Of a stretch of 64,000 bases of DNA, positions 24,741 through 33,416 are shown piece after piece (within the stretch, counting starts at the first letter, position 1; each line of letters begins with the position of its first letter). The stretch spans positions 5,394,001 through 5,458,000 of the forward strand of contig NZ_CP107006.1 of NCBI RefSeq assembly GCF_022867795.2. Reading direction: 5' to 3'. The notes under the pieces were generated by a model. It did not search any database, was not told where the DNA came from, and saw nothing but the letters and a program-made list of their open reading frames with translations. Both the position numbers and the translations under genes were made by a program. Origin of the DNA: Chitinophaga horti. GTDB lineage: Bacteria; Bacteroidota; Bacteroidia; Chitinophagales; Chitinophagaceae.

Positions 24741-25541
24741 TTATCCTTTAACGATCTTATTATAAGAAGTAGCTATTCCTTTAATGAGCGAGGAGCTGAA
24801 GCCCTGGTGTTCCATTTCGTTCAATCCTGCGATGGTACAGCCTTTAGGCGTGGTTACCTTATCGATTTCCTCTTCCGGATGGCGTTTTTCGCGGATGAGC
24901 AGTTCAGCGGCGCCTTTTACCGTTTGTGCGGCAATCAGGTTGGCAGTACGCACATCAAACCCAATTTCAATACCGCCCTGTATGTTGGCGCGAATAAAAC
25001 GGAGCGCGTAGGCAATACCGCAAGCACCCAGTACCGTAGCGGCATCCATTAGTTTTTCGTCGATGCTGACCGTAACGCCCAATTGATTAAACATGCTTTC
25101 GACCCAGCTTACATGCTCGGGGGATGCATATTTATGGCAGATGCAGGTCATCGACTCGCCGATGGCAATTGCCGTATTGGGCATCGCGCGTACGAGCGGC
25201 ATATTGCCACCTACAATCTTTTCGAGATCTTCTATCAGAATACCGGTTACTACGCTGATGAGAATCTGCTTCTCCGGTTTAAAAACCGGCTGCAGGCCGG
25301 CGAGCACTTCCTTCACGTTATAAGGCTTTAAGGCCACCAGTACCACATCAGCACCGGCAACTGCCTTTGCATTATCTGCCTCAATATTAACGCCCTGCTC
25401 TTTTAAGCTGCCCAGGGTGGCAGTATTACGTTTGGTTATAGTGATGTCGGCGGCCCGGGAGAACCCGCTCTTCAACAATCCCTCTGCTATGGCGGAGCCA
25501 AGATTTCCGCCACCGATAATGGCAATTTTCTTCGATGACAT
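24741..25541 (-). CDS. proC: Pyrroline-5-carboxylate reductase
   Basis: ProC catalyses the last step of proline synthesis using NAD(P)H. The 266-residue product has the Rossmann motif IAIIGGGNLGSAIAEGL at its N terminus, VLVALKPYNVKEVL, VRAMPNTAIAIGESMT and the C-terminal ProC dimerisation block with QTVKGAAELL and TTPKGCTIAGLNEME (a P5CR signature). I use the ATG at 25541, which starts three residues before the first strand. It lies downstream of the HNH gene with a stable hairpin between them, so it is probably transcribed separately. Confidence 0.93.
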   Translation of the reverse strand: MSSKKIAIIGGGNLGSAIAEGLLKSGFSRAADITITKRNTATLGSLKEQGVNIEADNAKAVAGADVVLVALKPYNVKEVLAGLQPVFKPEKQILISVVTGILIEDLEKIVGGNMPLVRAMPNTAIAIGESMTCICHKYASPEHVSWVESMFNQLGVTVSIDEKLMDAATVLGACGIAYALRFIRANIQGGIEIGFDVRTANLIAAQTVKGAAELLIREKRHPEEEIDKVTTPKGCTIAGLNEMEHQGFSSSLIKGIATSYNKIVKG

Positions 25542-25602
25542 ACTTACTGTTTTATCCCTTAGGGTTTGGTAAGGTAACACAAAACAGGCAGCCGTGCAAA
25601 CG

Positions 25603-25636
25603 GGTAACGGCGACCCCGAACAGGACCGCCGTTACC
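25603..25636. terminator. Stable hairpin between HNH gene and proC
   Basis: GGTAACGGCG at 25603-25612 is perfectly complementary to CGCCGTTACC at 25627-25636. There is no clear T tract on either side, so this may be a structured leader of proC and not a terminator. Confidence 0.45.
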
Positions 25637-25657
25637 GGAATTATGTTGATATTGAGT

Positions 25658-26230
25658 CTAATCGAGTGTGACGTGGCTCCAGTTTTCGCCGCTTTTAATG
25701 CGGTAAAGCTGCATTTCGCTGATGTCGAACTGTTCGGCGATCTGCTTCATGGTTTTACGGCCGGGTTTAGCCAGCAGGCGTTTAATGCTTTTCACCTTGG
25801 TGATGTTGAGCTTCAGGCCTTTTACACGGTTGCGCTGCCGCTGTTTGTAAGCCAGTTTCGCGGGACTGTTTTGCTGATGTTCTTCCATCTCCTGTTTGGT
25901 GGCCCAGCGAAGGTTGTTCACCTTGTTGTTCTTTTTGTCGTAGTCAAGGTGTATGACATAACGGTGATTACGGCCAGGCTTGGAGCAAAAGAGTTTTGCC
26001 ACTTCGCGGTGCAGGTAAAGCGACTGGTACGTGTCGGCCGGTTTGATGTTGAGTACAGTGTACCCTTCTACCGTGGACCCCGTTAGCACTTTGCCATCTT
26101 CGTGGCTTTCGGAGTAGCTGATTACCCTGCCCTGGTTAGACACGGCATACTTTTTACGAAGCGCAGATTTGTTTTTTATCTGCAAGTCTTTCCAGACCTC
26201 GTTCCTCAGATTTTTAAATGCAGTGGCCAT
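25658..26230 (-). CDS. NUMOD4/HNH-type protein with C-terminal helix-turn-helix
   Basis: The 190-residue product has a NUMOD4-like N terminus (EVWKDLQ... KYAVSNQGRVISY), an HNH-type core (YLHREVAKLFC; IHLDYDKKNNKVNNLRWAT) and a C-terminal helix-turn-helix (MKQIAEQFDISEMQLYRIKSG). These modules are known from free-standing homing endonucleases and phage HNH proteins. The HNH core keeps His and the NNxxNLRW signature but has HLDYD where HIDGN is usual. There is no intron, intein or phage gene nearby. It could be a domesticated DNA-binding protein. Confidence 0.82.
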   Translation of the reverse strand: MATAFKNLRNEVWKDLQIKNKSALRKKYAVSNQGRVISYSESHEDGKVLTGSTVEGYTVLNIKPADTYQSLYLHREVAKLFCSKPGRNHRYVIHLDYDKKNNKVNNLRWATKQEMEEHQQNSPAKLAYKQRQRNRVKGLKLNITKVKSIKRLLAKPGRKTMKQIAEQFDISEMQLYRIKSGENWSHVTLD

Positions 26231-26707
26231 GTGAAGTCATTTTTGAGTTGATTTTGGGGGATAAAATTTAAGTAAAACACACATTCAGCGTCCTGTTCAC
26301 ATTCCGGTAGTGCCTTTTAATGACTCTTGGGGAGTTAATACCTATAGTTGCGCCTATAATCGCTTTTCTTACCCCGGACCTGTTACAAATTGCTGATTGT
26401 GAGCTTGTATGTTTAACTACGTGGACTTGTATTCATATACCATGCCGTTTCCCGGCTGCCCTGTTTTGCGTTTGTTCACTGTCCTGCCGGGGATTGCGGG
26501 CGGGGATTTTTTATCTCATATTGCCTTTCTATCGTTCGTTGTGCCCCATTATACCGGCTTCTTAAGGGAAAATAAATGGTTTTAGTATACCTGTAACCGT
26601 AACAGCCCATCGACCTGAGCCCGTTGAAAAAACGTGTTTATGTAGCAACGGGAAGGCCAACTGGAAAACACAATGTAAATTTACACAAATTTATACTGAG
26701 AACGATC
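26231..26707. other. Intergenic region without recognisable feature
   Basis: This 477-bp gap lies between the divergent HNH and CPBP genes. It has no frame with a recognisable product, no clear repeat and no strong terminator. I see no TAnnTTTG box with proper spacing. It presumably holds both promoters. Confidence 0.5.
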
Positions 26708-27595
26708 ATGAATGGCTTCCTTAATAAACAACCCGCTACGGCACAATTGGCAACACTAATCGGCTTTTTTATCGCATTCTTCCTGATCTACTTTGCCGTC
26801 ATGCAATTGTTACTTCCGTCTATCAGCGGTGGCTACACGTATGAAACGCTCTACGCTGCTGCTAAAAAGGATTCCAGCTTATTGCCCTATCTGAAATTAA
26901 CACAAATTTTATATACTACCATCGTTTTTCTTGTGCCCGCTGTCATTTTTCTTTACCTGTGTTACCCGCAGCCCTTTCAGGAAACAGGCTTAGCGAAGGG
27001 CCCATCTATATATAATCTGGTTTTTACCCTGCTTATCATGGCCAGTGCACTGCCGCTGGTGGCCGCTTTAATGGAATGGAACGCATCCTGGCCGGTGGGC
27101 GATACACTGGTCAACCTCGAAAAGGAGGCCGAGGAGCAAACAAAACGCCTGCTTTACATGCCCAATGTCGGCTCGCTCATCGTTAACCTGTTAATGGTAG
27201 CTGCGATACCAGCCCTGGCCGAGGAGTTGTTCTTCCGGGGGGCCATGCAGCCGATCGTTACCAAAGTTGTACGTAACGGCTTCGTAGCGGTAATTATCAC
27301 CTCGGTGATATTTTCAGCCATACATATGCAGTTCCTGACCTTCCTGCCGCGTTTCGGACTTTCTATTATCTTGGGATGCATCTACCTGATCAGCGGCAAC
27401 CTGTGGCTATCCATCATCGCCCATTTCTGCAATAATGCTTTAAGTGTCATATTATTTTATAGCGGACAAACCGAAACCGATGAAAGTTATTCGTGGTATA
27501 TTACAGCATTAAGCGGTGCGGTGGTGCTGGCCCTGTTCCTTATGATGCGCAGGAGCAACAAGCATACAGCCCTCGCCCCAACTGAAAATAACTAA
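26708..27595 (+). CDS. CPBP-family intramembrane protease
   Basis: The 295-residue membrane protein has about eight hydrophobic segments and the CPBP (Abi/CAAX-protease-like) motifs: EELFFRGAMQPI (catalytic Glu pair plus Arg), FSAIHMQFL (second-motif His) and IIAHFCNNAL (third-motif His and Asn). These motifs fit a glutamic-type intramembrane peptidase. The ATG at 26708 (MNGFLNKQ) is preferred to an upstream one. It is 2 bp upstream of the DUF2007 gene, and cdsA and psd follow in the same direction, so it may be in a membrane-lipid transcript. Confidence 0.9.
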   Translation: MNGFLNKQPATAQLATLIGFFIAFFLIYFAVMQLLLPSISGGYTYETLYAAAKKDSSLLPYLKLTQILYTTIVFLVPAVIFLYLCYPQPFQETGLAKGPSIYNLVFTLLIMASALPLVAALMEWNASWPVGDTLVNLEKEAEEQTKRLLYMPNVGSLIVNLLMVAAIPALAEELFFRGAMQPIVTKVVRNGFVAVIITSVIFSAIHMQFLTFLPRFGLSIILGCIYLISGNLWLSIIAHFCNNALSVILFYSGQTETDESYSWYITALSGAVVLALFLMMRRSNKHTALAPTENN

Positions 27596-27597
27596 CT

Positions 27598-27840
27598 ATG
27601 GAGAAAGATTGGGTTAAAGTATTTGACAGCCCCCAGGGCTTTCGTGCCGAAATGGTAAAAGGCATGTTAATCGATAACGGCATCAGCGCCATCTACCTGA
27701 GTAAACAATCGTCTGCATTCCAACAAATGCTTGGTGGGTTGGGCGAAGTGTATGTACACATTTCCCAGAAGGCAGCAGCCGAAACGCTGATCCGCGAAGC
27801 AGGGGAAGCCGCAGAAGATAACATTGAAAACAATTTTTAG
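27598..27840 (+). CDS. DUF2007-family small protein
   Basis: The 80-residue product starts MEKDWVKVFDSPQGFRAEMVKGML and continues with DNGISAIYLSKQ and GEVYVHISQKAAAET. This beta-alpha-beta pattern belongs to the DUF2007 family, called putative signal-transducing proteins and often next to CPBP proteases in Bacteroidota. It is 2 bp after the protease. A TAnnTTTG box (27838-27845) overlaps its stop codon and may give cdsA its own promoter. Confidence 0.88.
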   Translation: MEKDWVKVFDSPQGFRAEMVKGMLIDNGISAIYLSKQSSAFQQMLGGLGEVYVHISQKAAAETLIREAGEAAEDNIENNF

Positions 27841-27845
27841 CTTTG
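27838..27845 (+). promoter_or_regulatory. TAGCTTTG -7 box before cdsA
   Basis: The box overlaps the DUF2007 stop codon and lies 31 bp before the cdsA ATG. No -33 element at the right distance is seen. Confidence 0.4.
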
Positions 27846-27876
27846 CAGCGGACTAACATAGCCTTATAACCTTTCA

Positions 27877-28752
27877 ATGAAGACCTTCATTACCCGTACA
27901 ATATCTGCCTTGTTCTTTGTAGCGATTATGCTAGGGGGCATCCTGTACAATTCCTTTACCTTTTTCCTGCTCTTTTTTGTGATTAACTTTTTTGCGCTGC
28001 TGGAGTATTTGCGGCTGGTGCGCAAGATCGATCCGGAATATGAGCAAATATCTTCCTGGCACCGCTATGGGCTTATGATAGCGAGTTGCGGTATTATGAT
28101 GGCGTTTTCCGGCGGCCAGTTCGGCGGCGATTCGTTCTCGCTGGGCTTTATCGGCTGGGCGTTGGCGATCGTGTTTCTGATGGTATTGCCTTTGGGCGAA
28201 ATACTCATGAACAATACGTTTTCCCTCAAAAACATGGGCTATTCGGCCCTGGGCCTGATATACGTAACGGTTTCAATAGGTATGCTCGTAGATATGCGGC
28301 TCAACGATGTGCTGCAGTTCAGCCTTCCGTCAGGTCAGCCGATCGGCTACCTGGTGCCCCTGTTATTGATCATTTTCATCTGGATAAACGATACGATGGC
28401 GTATATCGTAGGCTCCCTGATCGGACGCACGCCGTTTTTCCCTTCCATTTCTCCAAAGAAGACGACGGAGGGATCAGTAGGCGGCATGGTGCTGGCAGTG
28501 GCCACGGCAGGGGTATTCGGATGGTACTGGGGCAAAAGTGTATTGGCCTTCGAACATTGGCTGGCACTGGCCGGCATAGCAGCCATTTTCGGCACTATCG
28601 GCGACTTGCTGGAATCTAAACTGAAGCGGCTGGCAGGTGTAAAAGACTCCGGAAACATGATGCCCGGCCACGGGGGCTTCCTCGACCGGTTCGACTCACT
28701 GCTGCTGGCGTCACCATTTGCCTGGCTGTACGTTTACTTTTTCCTTCACTGA
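27877..28752 (+). CDS. cdsA: Phosphatidate cytidylyltransferase
   Basis: CdsA makes CDP-diacylglycerol from phosphatidic acid and CTP, the branch point of phospholipid synthesis. The 291-residue membrane protein has about eight transmembrane helices and the C-terminal CDS signature SKLKRLAGVKDSGNMMPGHG followed by GFLDRFDS. The acidic and Lys/His residues of the active site are intact. psd is 79 bp downstream, so together the genes cover two steps leading to phosphatidylethanolamine. The intermediate phosphatidylserine synthase is not in this window. Confidence 0.95.
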   Translation: MKTFITRTISALFFVAIMLGGILYNSFTFFLLFFVINFFALLEYLRLVRKIDPEYEQISSWHRYGLMIASCGIMMAFSGGQFGGDSFSLGFIGWALAIVFLMVLPLGEILMNNTFSLKNMGYSALGLIYVTVSIGMLVDMRLNDVLQFSLPSGQPIGYLVPLLLIIFIWINDTMAYIVGSLIGRTPFFPSISPKKTTEGSVGGMVLAVATAGVFGWYWGKSVLAFEHWLALAGIAAIFGTIGDLLESKLKRLAGVKDSGNMMPGHGGFLDRFDSLLLASPFAWLYVYFFLH

Positions 28753-28831
28753 GAATAATTAACTTCGTACCTCGGTTTGAAGCAATATGCATAACAAATC
28801 TTATATCTAATTAATAATTAATCAAACTAAA

Positions 28832-29488
28832 ATGAAAATCCATCGCGAAGGATCGGCAACAATTCTATTGACTTTACTGGCACTGGCAGTGATTAACGGC
28901 TTTGTGTACTATTTCACGAAAGACTATCCCGTTGTAACCTGGGGCCTGCTGATCGTGTCCATCGTGTTCTGGCTATTCATCATTTCATTTTTCCGTGTAC
29001 CCAGCAGGGTGTTTAAGGCAGATGAGAACCTCATTATCGCCCCGGCCGATGGTAAAGTGGTGGTAATTGAGGAAACTTACGAAGCGGAGTACTTCAAGGA
29101 CAAACGCCTGCAAGTGTCCATTTTTATGAGTCCGGCAAACGTGCATGTTAACCGCAATCCTATCAGCGGAGAAATTAAGCTGTCGCAGTACCACGCCGGT
29201 AAATACCTGGTGGCCTGGCATCCTAAATCTTCTACCGAGAACGAGCGCCACACGGTGGTAATCAACAACGGCAAAACGGAGATCCTGGTTCGCCAGATTG
29301 CAGGTGCGCTGGCCCGCAGGATCGTAAACTATATGAAAGCCGGTATGAAAGTGCAGCAGAATAGCGAAATGGGCTTTATCAAATTCGGCTCCCGCGTAGA
29401 CCTTTACCTGCCTATCGGCACGAAAGTAAACGTAGCACTCAATGAAACGGTGCGTAACGGCCAAACGGTGATTGCTACACTCGCCTAA
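28832..29488 (+). CDS. psd: Phosphatidylserine decarboxylase
   Basis: Psd converts phosphatidylserine to phosphatidylethanolamine. The 218-residue product is the short form: two N-terminal membrane helices (about 10-28 and 35-54), then the catalytic domain with IIAPADGKVVVIE, IFMSPANVHVNRNP and the self-cleavage site Gly186-Ser187 in GFIKFGSRVDLYLP, where Ser becomes the pyruvoyl cofactor. All residues needed for processing are present. It lies downstream of cdsA on the same strand. Confidence 0.94.
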   Translation: MKIHREGSATILLTLLALAVINGFVYYFTKDYPVVTWGLLIVSIVFWLFIISFFRVPSRVFKADENLIIAPADGKVVVIEETYEAEYFKDKRLQVSIFMSPANVHVNRNPISGEIKLSQYHAGKYLVAWHPKSSTENERHTVVINNGKTEILVRQIAGALARRIVNYMKAGMKVQQNSEMGFIKFGSRVDLYLPIGTKVNVALNETVRNGQTVIATLA

Positions 29489-29543
29489 TGTTTTTAACAG
29501 TTCCTTACATTTTAAAGTCTTATCTTTAAATAAACCAGCAAGG

Positions 29544-29747
29544 ATGAAAAAAGTATTTGCTTTCACCGCCATCACTCTTCTTTCCGCCACTATGGTGGTT
29601 GCGCAGGACAAGAAAAAGGATCAGCCTAAAGAGAAATGCAAACCCACTGCCAACGGCAAATCCTGCTGTACACAGCCTACCAAAGCCGCAGCGCTGAGGA
29701 CGGCGAAACCGGCAGCCAAACCAGTGGCTCCGGCACAAAAAAGTTAA
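29544..29747 (+). CDS. Small secreted Lys/Ala/Pro-rich protein
   Basis: The 67-residue product has a signal peptide (MKKVFAFTAITLLSATMVVAQ) and a mature part of about 46 residues rich in Lys, Ala and Pro, with three cysteines (EKCKPT and SCCTQP). No family is recognised. The start at 29544 is directly preceded by AGG and gives a clean signal peptide. It lies 55 bp after psd and ends at a strong bidirectional terminator. The cationic, Cys-containing mature peptide is unlike its neighbours. Confidence 0.7.
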   Translation: MKKVFAFTAITLLSATMVVAQDKKKDQPKEKCKPTANGKSCCTQPTKAAALRTAKPAAKPVAPAQKS

Positions 29748-29766
29748 AAACTGTATGCTATAATTG

Positions 29767-29798
29767 AAAAAGCGCTGCCTGTAAGGGTAGCGCTTTTT
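29767..29798. terminator. Bidirectional intrinsic terminator
   Basis: AAAAAGCGCT at 29767-29776 is perfectly complementary to AGCGCTTTTT at 29789-29798, with T tracts on both strands. It separates two convergent genes. Confidence 0.92.
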
Positions 29799-29818
29799 AT
29801 TTTGTGGCGTAATGATCG

Positions 29819-30511
29819 TTATAATATCTTCTTCAACTCACTCAAACACGCAATAGAATAGGTTGGCACCACAGGCGAGGCCTTCGCCGGACCGAAGTAC
29901 ACCTGGTCCATGCCTACGTTTTGCGCGCCTAAAATGTCAACATCCAGCGTATCGCCGATCATAATGCTTTCCGCCGCAGTAGTGCCGGCTTTTGCCATCG
30001 CATAATCGAATATTTCGCGGTGTGGCTTAAGGCTGCCGGCAGATTCGGACGTAATTACATGAGTAAAGTAGTGGTGAATACCGGCATGCTTCATTTTGAG
30101 GTGCTGCGTTTCCTCGAAACCATTCGTGATAAGGTGAAGCGGGTAGTTTTTGGCCGCCAGGTAGTCGAGCACCTCTATCGCGTACGGAAACAGGGCCGTT
30201 TGCGTAGGCAACAACTCCAGGAACTGTTCGCTCATCAGGTTGCAAAGCTTGTCGTCCGCTATTTTATACTCTAAAAACGTAAGCCAGAAGCGCTTGAAGC
30301 GTAATTCTTTCCTGTTGATAAAGCCCTTGCGAAAGCGATCCCACAGGCGTTCGTTGTGCACGGAATAACGGGCGTAAAAATCGTCGAAGGAGCTGATGCC
30401 ACGGTCGCACAGGGTATTTAGCTCGTACAGCCGTTGCAAGGTTTGGGTGGCATTGGTTTCAAAATCCCAGAGTGTATGGTCCAGGTCGAAAAAAATATGT
30501 TTATACTTCAT
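29819..30511 (-). CDS. YjjG-like HAD hydrolase
   Basis: The 230-residue enzyme has HAD motif I FFDLDHTLWDFETNA, motif II HLITNGFEETQ, motif III SLKPHREIF (Lys) and motif IV IMIGDTLDVDILGAQNVG. The DHTLWDFE stretch and the cap domain match the YjjG family of nucleotidases active on non-canonical pyrimidine monophosphates. It starts at the ATG at 30511, after which the motif I strand begins at residue 5. The divergent SDR gene begins 90 bp away. Confidence 0.88.
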   Translation of the reverse strand: MKYKHIFFDLDHTLWDFETNATQTLQRLYELNTLCDRGISSFDDFYARYSVHNERLWDRFRKGFINRKELRFKRFWLTFLEYKIADDKLCNLMSEQFLELLPTQTALFPYAIEVLDYLAAKNYPLHLITNGFEETQHLKMKHAGIHHYFTHVITSESAGSLKPHREIFDYAMAKAGTTAAESIMIGDTLDVDILGAQNVGMDQVYFGPAKASPVVPTYSIACLSELKKIL

Positions 30512-30601
30512 GGTCCTACTTTCACGTAACGCGATGAACAAAATTAGCACAAGTATGCCAAAGGATTTATTTTTATCCTGTTAAAAACGTTTGAGCATAC
30601 T

Positions 30602-31306
30602 ATGAACGCAGTCATTACAGGAGCCAGCAAAGGTATTGGCAAAGCCGTAGCCGAAAGGCTTGCGCGTGAGGGGTTTAATGTGGCCATTTGCGCCCGTAAT
30701 AAGGAAACGCTGGATCAAACGGCCGCGGCCATCCGCAGCCAGTCGCCCTCGGTAAAGGTGATCGCTTTCGCCATGGATATGGGCGATAAGCGCGCCGTGC
30801 TGGACTTTGCCCGCGAAATTGAAACACAATTAGGTGTAGTAGACATCCTTGTAAACAATGCCGGCATATTTGTGCCAGGCGCGCTGCATGAAGAAGCGGA
30901 CGGCCATTTTGAAAAGATGATGGAAGTGAACGTTTACAGCGCCTACCATCTTACCCGTGCATTATTACCGGCGATGATCGCCCGCAAGAAGGGACATATA
31001 TTCAACCTTTGCTCCACTGCGAGCCATAAAGCTTATCCGAACGGCGGGTCATACAGCATCACCAAATATGCACTGCTCGGCTTTTCTCAAAACCTGCGGG
31101 AAGAACTGAAGCCTCACCGCGTTAAGGTAACTGCTATCAGCCCCGGCCCCACGTTAACCGCGTCGTGGGAAGGTTTTGACGCACCGCCCGACCGTATGAT
31201 GCCGCCGGAAGATATTGCAACAATCATCTGGAGTGCCTATTCCCTCGCCACCCAAACCGTGGTGGAAGACATCCTGCTGCGACCGGTGCTGGGCGACATC
31301 AGTTAG
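30602..31306 (+). CDS. SDR-family oxidoreductase
   Basis: The 234-residue enzyme is a classical short-chain dehydrogenase: nucleotide motif TGASKGIG (residues 6-13), VDILVNNAG, catalytic Ser in CSTASHKAYP, and YSITK with catalytic Tyr and Lys, followed by ISPGPT. It resembles FabG-type 3-oxoacyl reductases but has no feature that fixes a substrate. It is upstream of batD on the same strand, with a 122-bp gap, so it is probably not part of the Bat unit. Confidence 0.88.
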   Translation: MNAVITGASKGIGKAVAERLAREGFNVAICARNKETLDQTAAAIRSQSPSVKVIAFAMDMGDKRAVLDFAREIETQLGVVDILVNNAGIFVPGALHEEADGHFEKMMEVNVYSAYHLTRALLPAMIARKKGHIFNLCSTASHKAYPNGGSYSITKYALLGFSQNLREELKPHRVKVTAISPGPTLTASWEGFDAPPDRMMPPEDIATIIWSAYSLATQTVVEDILLRPVLGDIS

Positions 31307-31428
31307 GCCCACATCGCTGAAACCCTTTGCTGTATTGACTTAACGAGTTATTCAAGCCTTTATTTTTAACTTACTTTTAACTTGTTCTTAATATTTTAGG
31401 GGGAAGGCTTTGGTTAAATTTGTTTTTG

Positions 31429-33393
31429 ATGATTTATATGATCCGGATAGCTAAAAAAGGTATCTTAACACTATTGGTCTGTTGCACTGCCATCGTGGCA
31501 ATGGCACAGGAGTTTCGCTTTATCACCCAGGTAAGCAGCACCACTGTAACTACGGATGATTATGTCCAGATACAGTTTGTCCTCGAAAACGCGACCAACC
31601 TTTCACAGGTGGCTCCTCCCGATTTTAAAGATTTTGATGTGGTACAAGGGCCCATGCAATCCACCAGCACTTCCATTGTGAATGGCAAACGCAGTGAGAT
31701 GGTGGCGCTTATTTACCTGTTGCGTCCTAAACGGGTGGGCAACTTTACTATCGCAGGCGCAGTGGCGCGTGTGGATGGGGTAAATCGCCGCTCCAACCCG
31801 GTAACTATCGAGGTAACAAAGGGCGCTGGCAGCAACCGGAATAACCTGCCGCAACCGCAACAACAACCACAACAACCTAACTATGGGCGCAGACCGGCAG
31901 TCGGTGCGGATGACTCGCCCTCCATTCTTCGCAAAGGAGAAAACGTAGACGAGAAGCTCAGAAAAAACATCTTTGTAAAAGTAGAAGTAGATAAAACAAA
32001 CGTATACGAAGGCGAGCAGGTAACCGCTACTTACAAGCTTTACACCCGGCTGAACACATCATCTAACGTAACTAAGGTACCCGCCTTCAAAGGCTTTTCC
32101 GCAAAGGACGTAGAACTTCCTAATCCGCCGCAGGCATCTGTGGAAACGGTGAACGGGCTTCAGTTTAAAGTGTTTACCATTCGCAAAACCATGCTGTTCC
32201 CGTTGCAAAGCGGTACACTTGAATTAGATCCCGCCGAAGTGGATAACCAGGTGCGATTGCTGAAACTTGGTCCCAATACCCGCCGCAACCAGCAATTGGA
32301 CGATCCAATGTATCGCGACGTGTTCGGCAATAGTCCGTTTGATGATCCCTTCTTCGACGACTTTTTCAACCGGCCGGAAGTGACTTATGAAGATGTGCCT
32401 TATAAAATTAAAAGTAATCCCGTAACGGTAACTGTGAAGCCTTTGCCAGCAGCTAACCGTCCGGCAAGCTTCTCCGGCGCAGTAGGCCACTTTGAAATGA
32501 ATGCAGTAGCGGATAAAAAATCTTTAAGTACAGATGATGCGGTAACCGTGAAAGTGACCATCACCGGCCAGGGTAACGTAAACCTGATGCGGGCGCCTGA
32601 AGTATCTGTTCCCGATGCGTTCGAAACGTTCGATCCGAAAGTAACCGACAACATCGATAAAAACAGTAATCCGTTGAGCGGCTCGCGCACCTTCGAATAT
32701 ATTTTTATGCCACGTGAAGCTGGTAATCAAACCTTGCCTGGCGTAGAGTTTAGCTATTTCGACCCGAAAGCTGGCGAGTATAAAGTATTACGCTCTACCG
32801 ACTTTCCGTTGGCGGTAAGCGCTGGTAAAAATGCCAACCGCGAAAAGCAGGACTACAGCAACCTTGGCCGCAACGACCTGTCGACCATTTACCCGACCGT
32901 TAAAGGCTGGGTTAAACAGGCACCTTACCTGTTTGGCAAACCGTTGTTCTGGGCTCTGCTGGCGTTGCCGCTGCTGACTTATGGTGGCGTTGCCTTCTAT
33001 CGCAGGAACAAGGCTTATCGCGCCAGCAATGCAGGTGTGTTGAAGCACAAGAATGCTAACAAGGTGGCACTGAAGCGTTTGGAACTGGCCGCCCGTTATC
33101 TGAAAGAAGAAAAAGACAAAGCGTTTTACGAGGAAACTTCCCGCGCCGTTTGGGGTTATCTTAGCCATAAGCTTCGCATTCCTATGGCAGAACTGAGCAA
33201 GCAGCTGGTACAGGAAAAGTTGCAGGATAAAGTGGAGGATGCCAATACCAGGGAGCTGTTTGAACTACTGGACAACTGTGAGCTGGCGTTATACGCGCCG
33301 GTGGGCAGCAGCCAGTCTCGCCAGCACACCTATCGCCAGGCGATCGATGTGATCAGCAAGCTGGAAGACGATCTGAAAAAAGTAATCGCCTAA
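31429..33393 (+). CDS. batD: BatD-like protein
   Basis: The roughly 654-residue product has a signal peptide (GILTLLVCCTAIVAMAQ), then several beta-sandwich domains (FRFITQVSSTTVTTDDYVQ; FVKVEVDKTNVYEGEQVTA; ADKKSLSTDDAVTVKVTITG), a transmembrane helix near residue 505 (FWALLALPLLTYGGVAFY) and a cytoplasmic helical tail. This is the BatD arrangement from the Bacteroidota Bat (aerotolerance-type) operon. A Pro/Gln-rich linker (PQPQQQPQQPNYG) separates the first two domains. The ATG at 31429 is used, and one three codons later is possible. batE follows 23 bp downstream. moxR, batA, batB and batC are not in the window. Confidence 0.9.
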   Translation: MIYMIRIAKKGILTLLVCCTAIVAMAQEFRFITQVSSTTVTTDDYVQIQFVLENATNLSQVAPPDFKDFDVVQGPMQSTSTSIVNGKRSEMVALIYLLRPKRVGNFTIAGAVARVDGVNRRSNPVTIEVTKGAGSNRNNLPQPQQQPQQPNYGRRPAVGADDSPSILRKGENVDEKLRKNIFVKVEVDKTNVYEGEQVTATYKLYTRLNTSSNVTKVPAFKGFSAKDVELPNPPQASVETVNGLQFKVFTIRKTMLFPLQSGTLELDPAEVDNQVRLLKLGPNTRRNQQLDDPMYRDVFGNSPFDDPFFDDFFNRPEVTYEDVPYKIKSNPVTVTVKPLPAANRPASFSGAVGHFEMNAVADKKSLSTDDAVTVKVTITGQGNVNLMRAPEVSVPDAFETFDPKVTDNIDKNSNPLSGSRTFEYIFMPREAGNQTLPGVEFSYFDPKAGEYKVLRSTDFPLAVSAGKNANREKQDYSNLGRNDLSTIYPTVKGWVKQAPYLFGKPLFWALLALPLLTYGGVAFYRRNKAYRASNAGVLKHKNANKVALKRLELAARYLKEEKDKAFYEETSRAVWGYLSHKLRIPMAELSKQLVQEKLQDKVEDANTRELFELLDNCELALYAPVGSSQSRQHTYRQAIDVISKLEDDLKKVIA

Positions 33394-33416
33394 GCAGGCA
33401 TCAACCAATACCCGCT

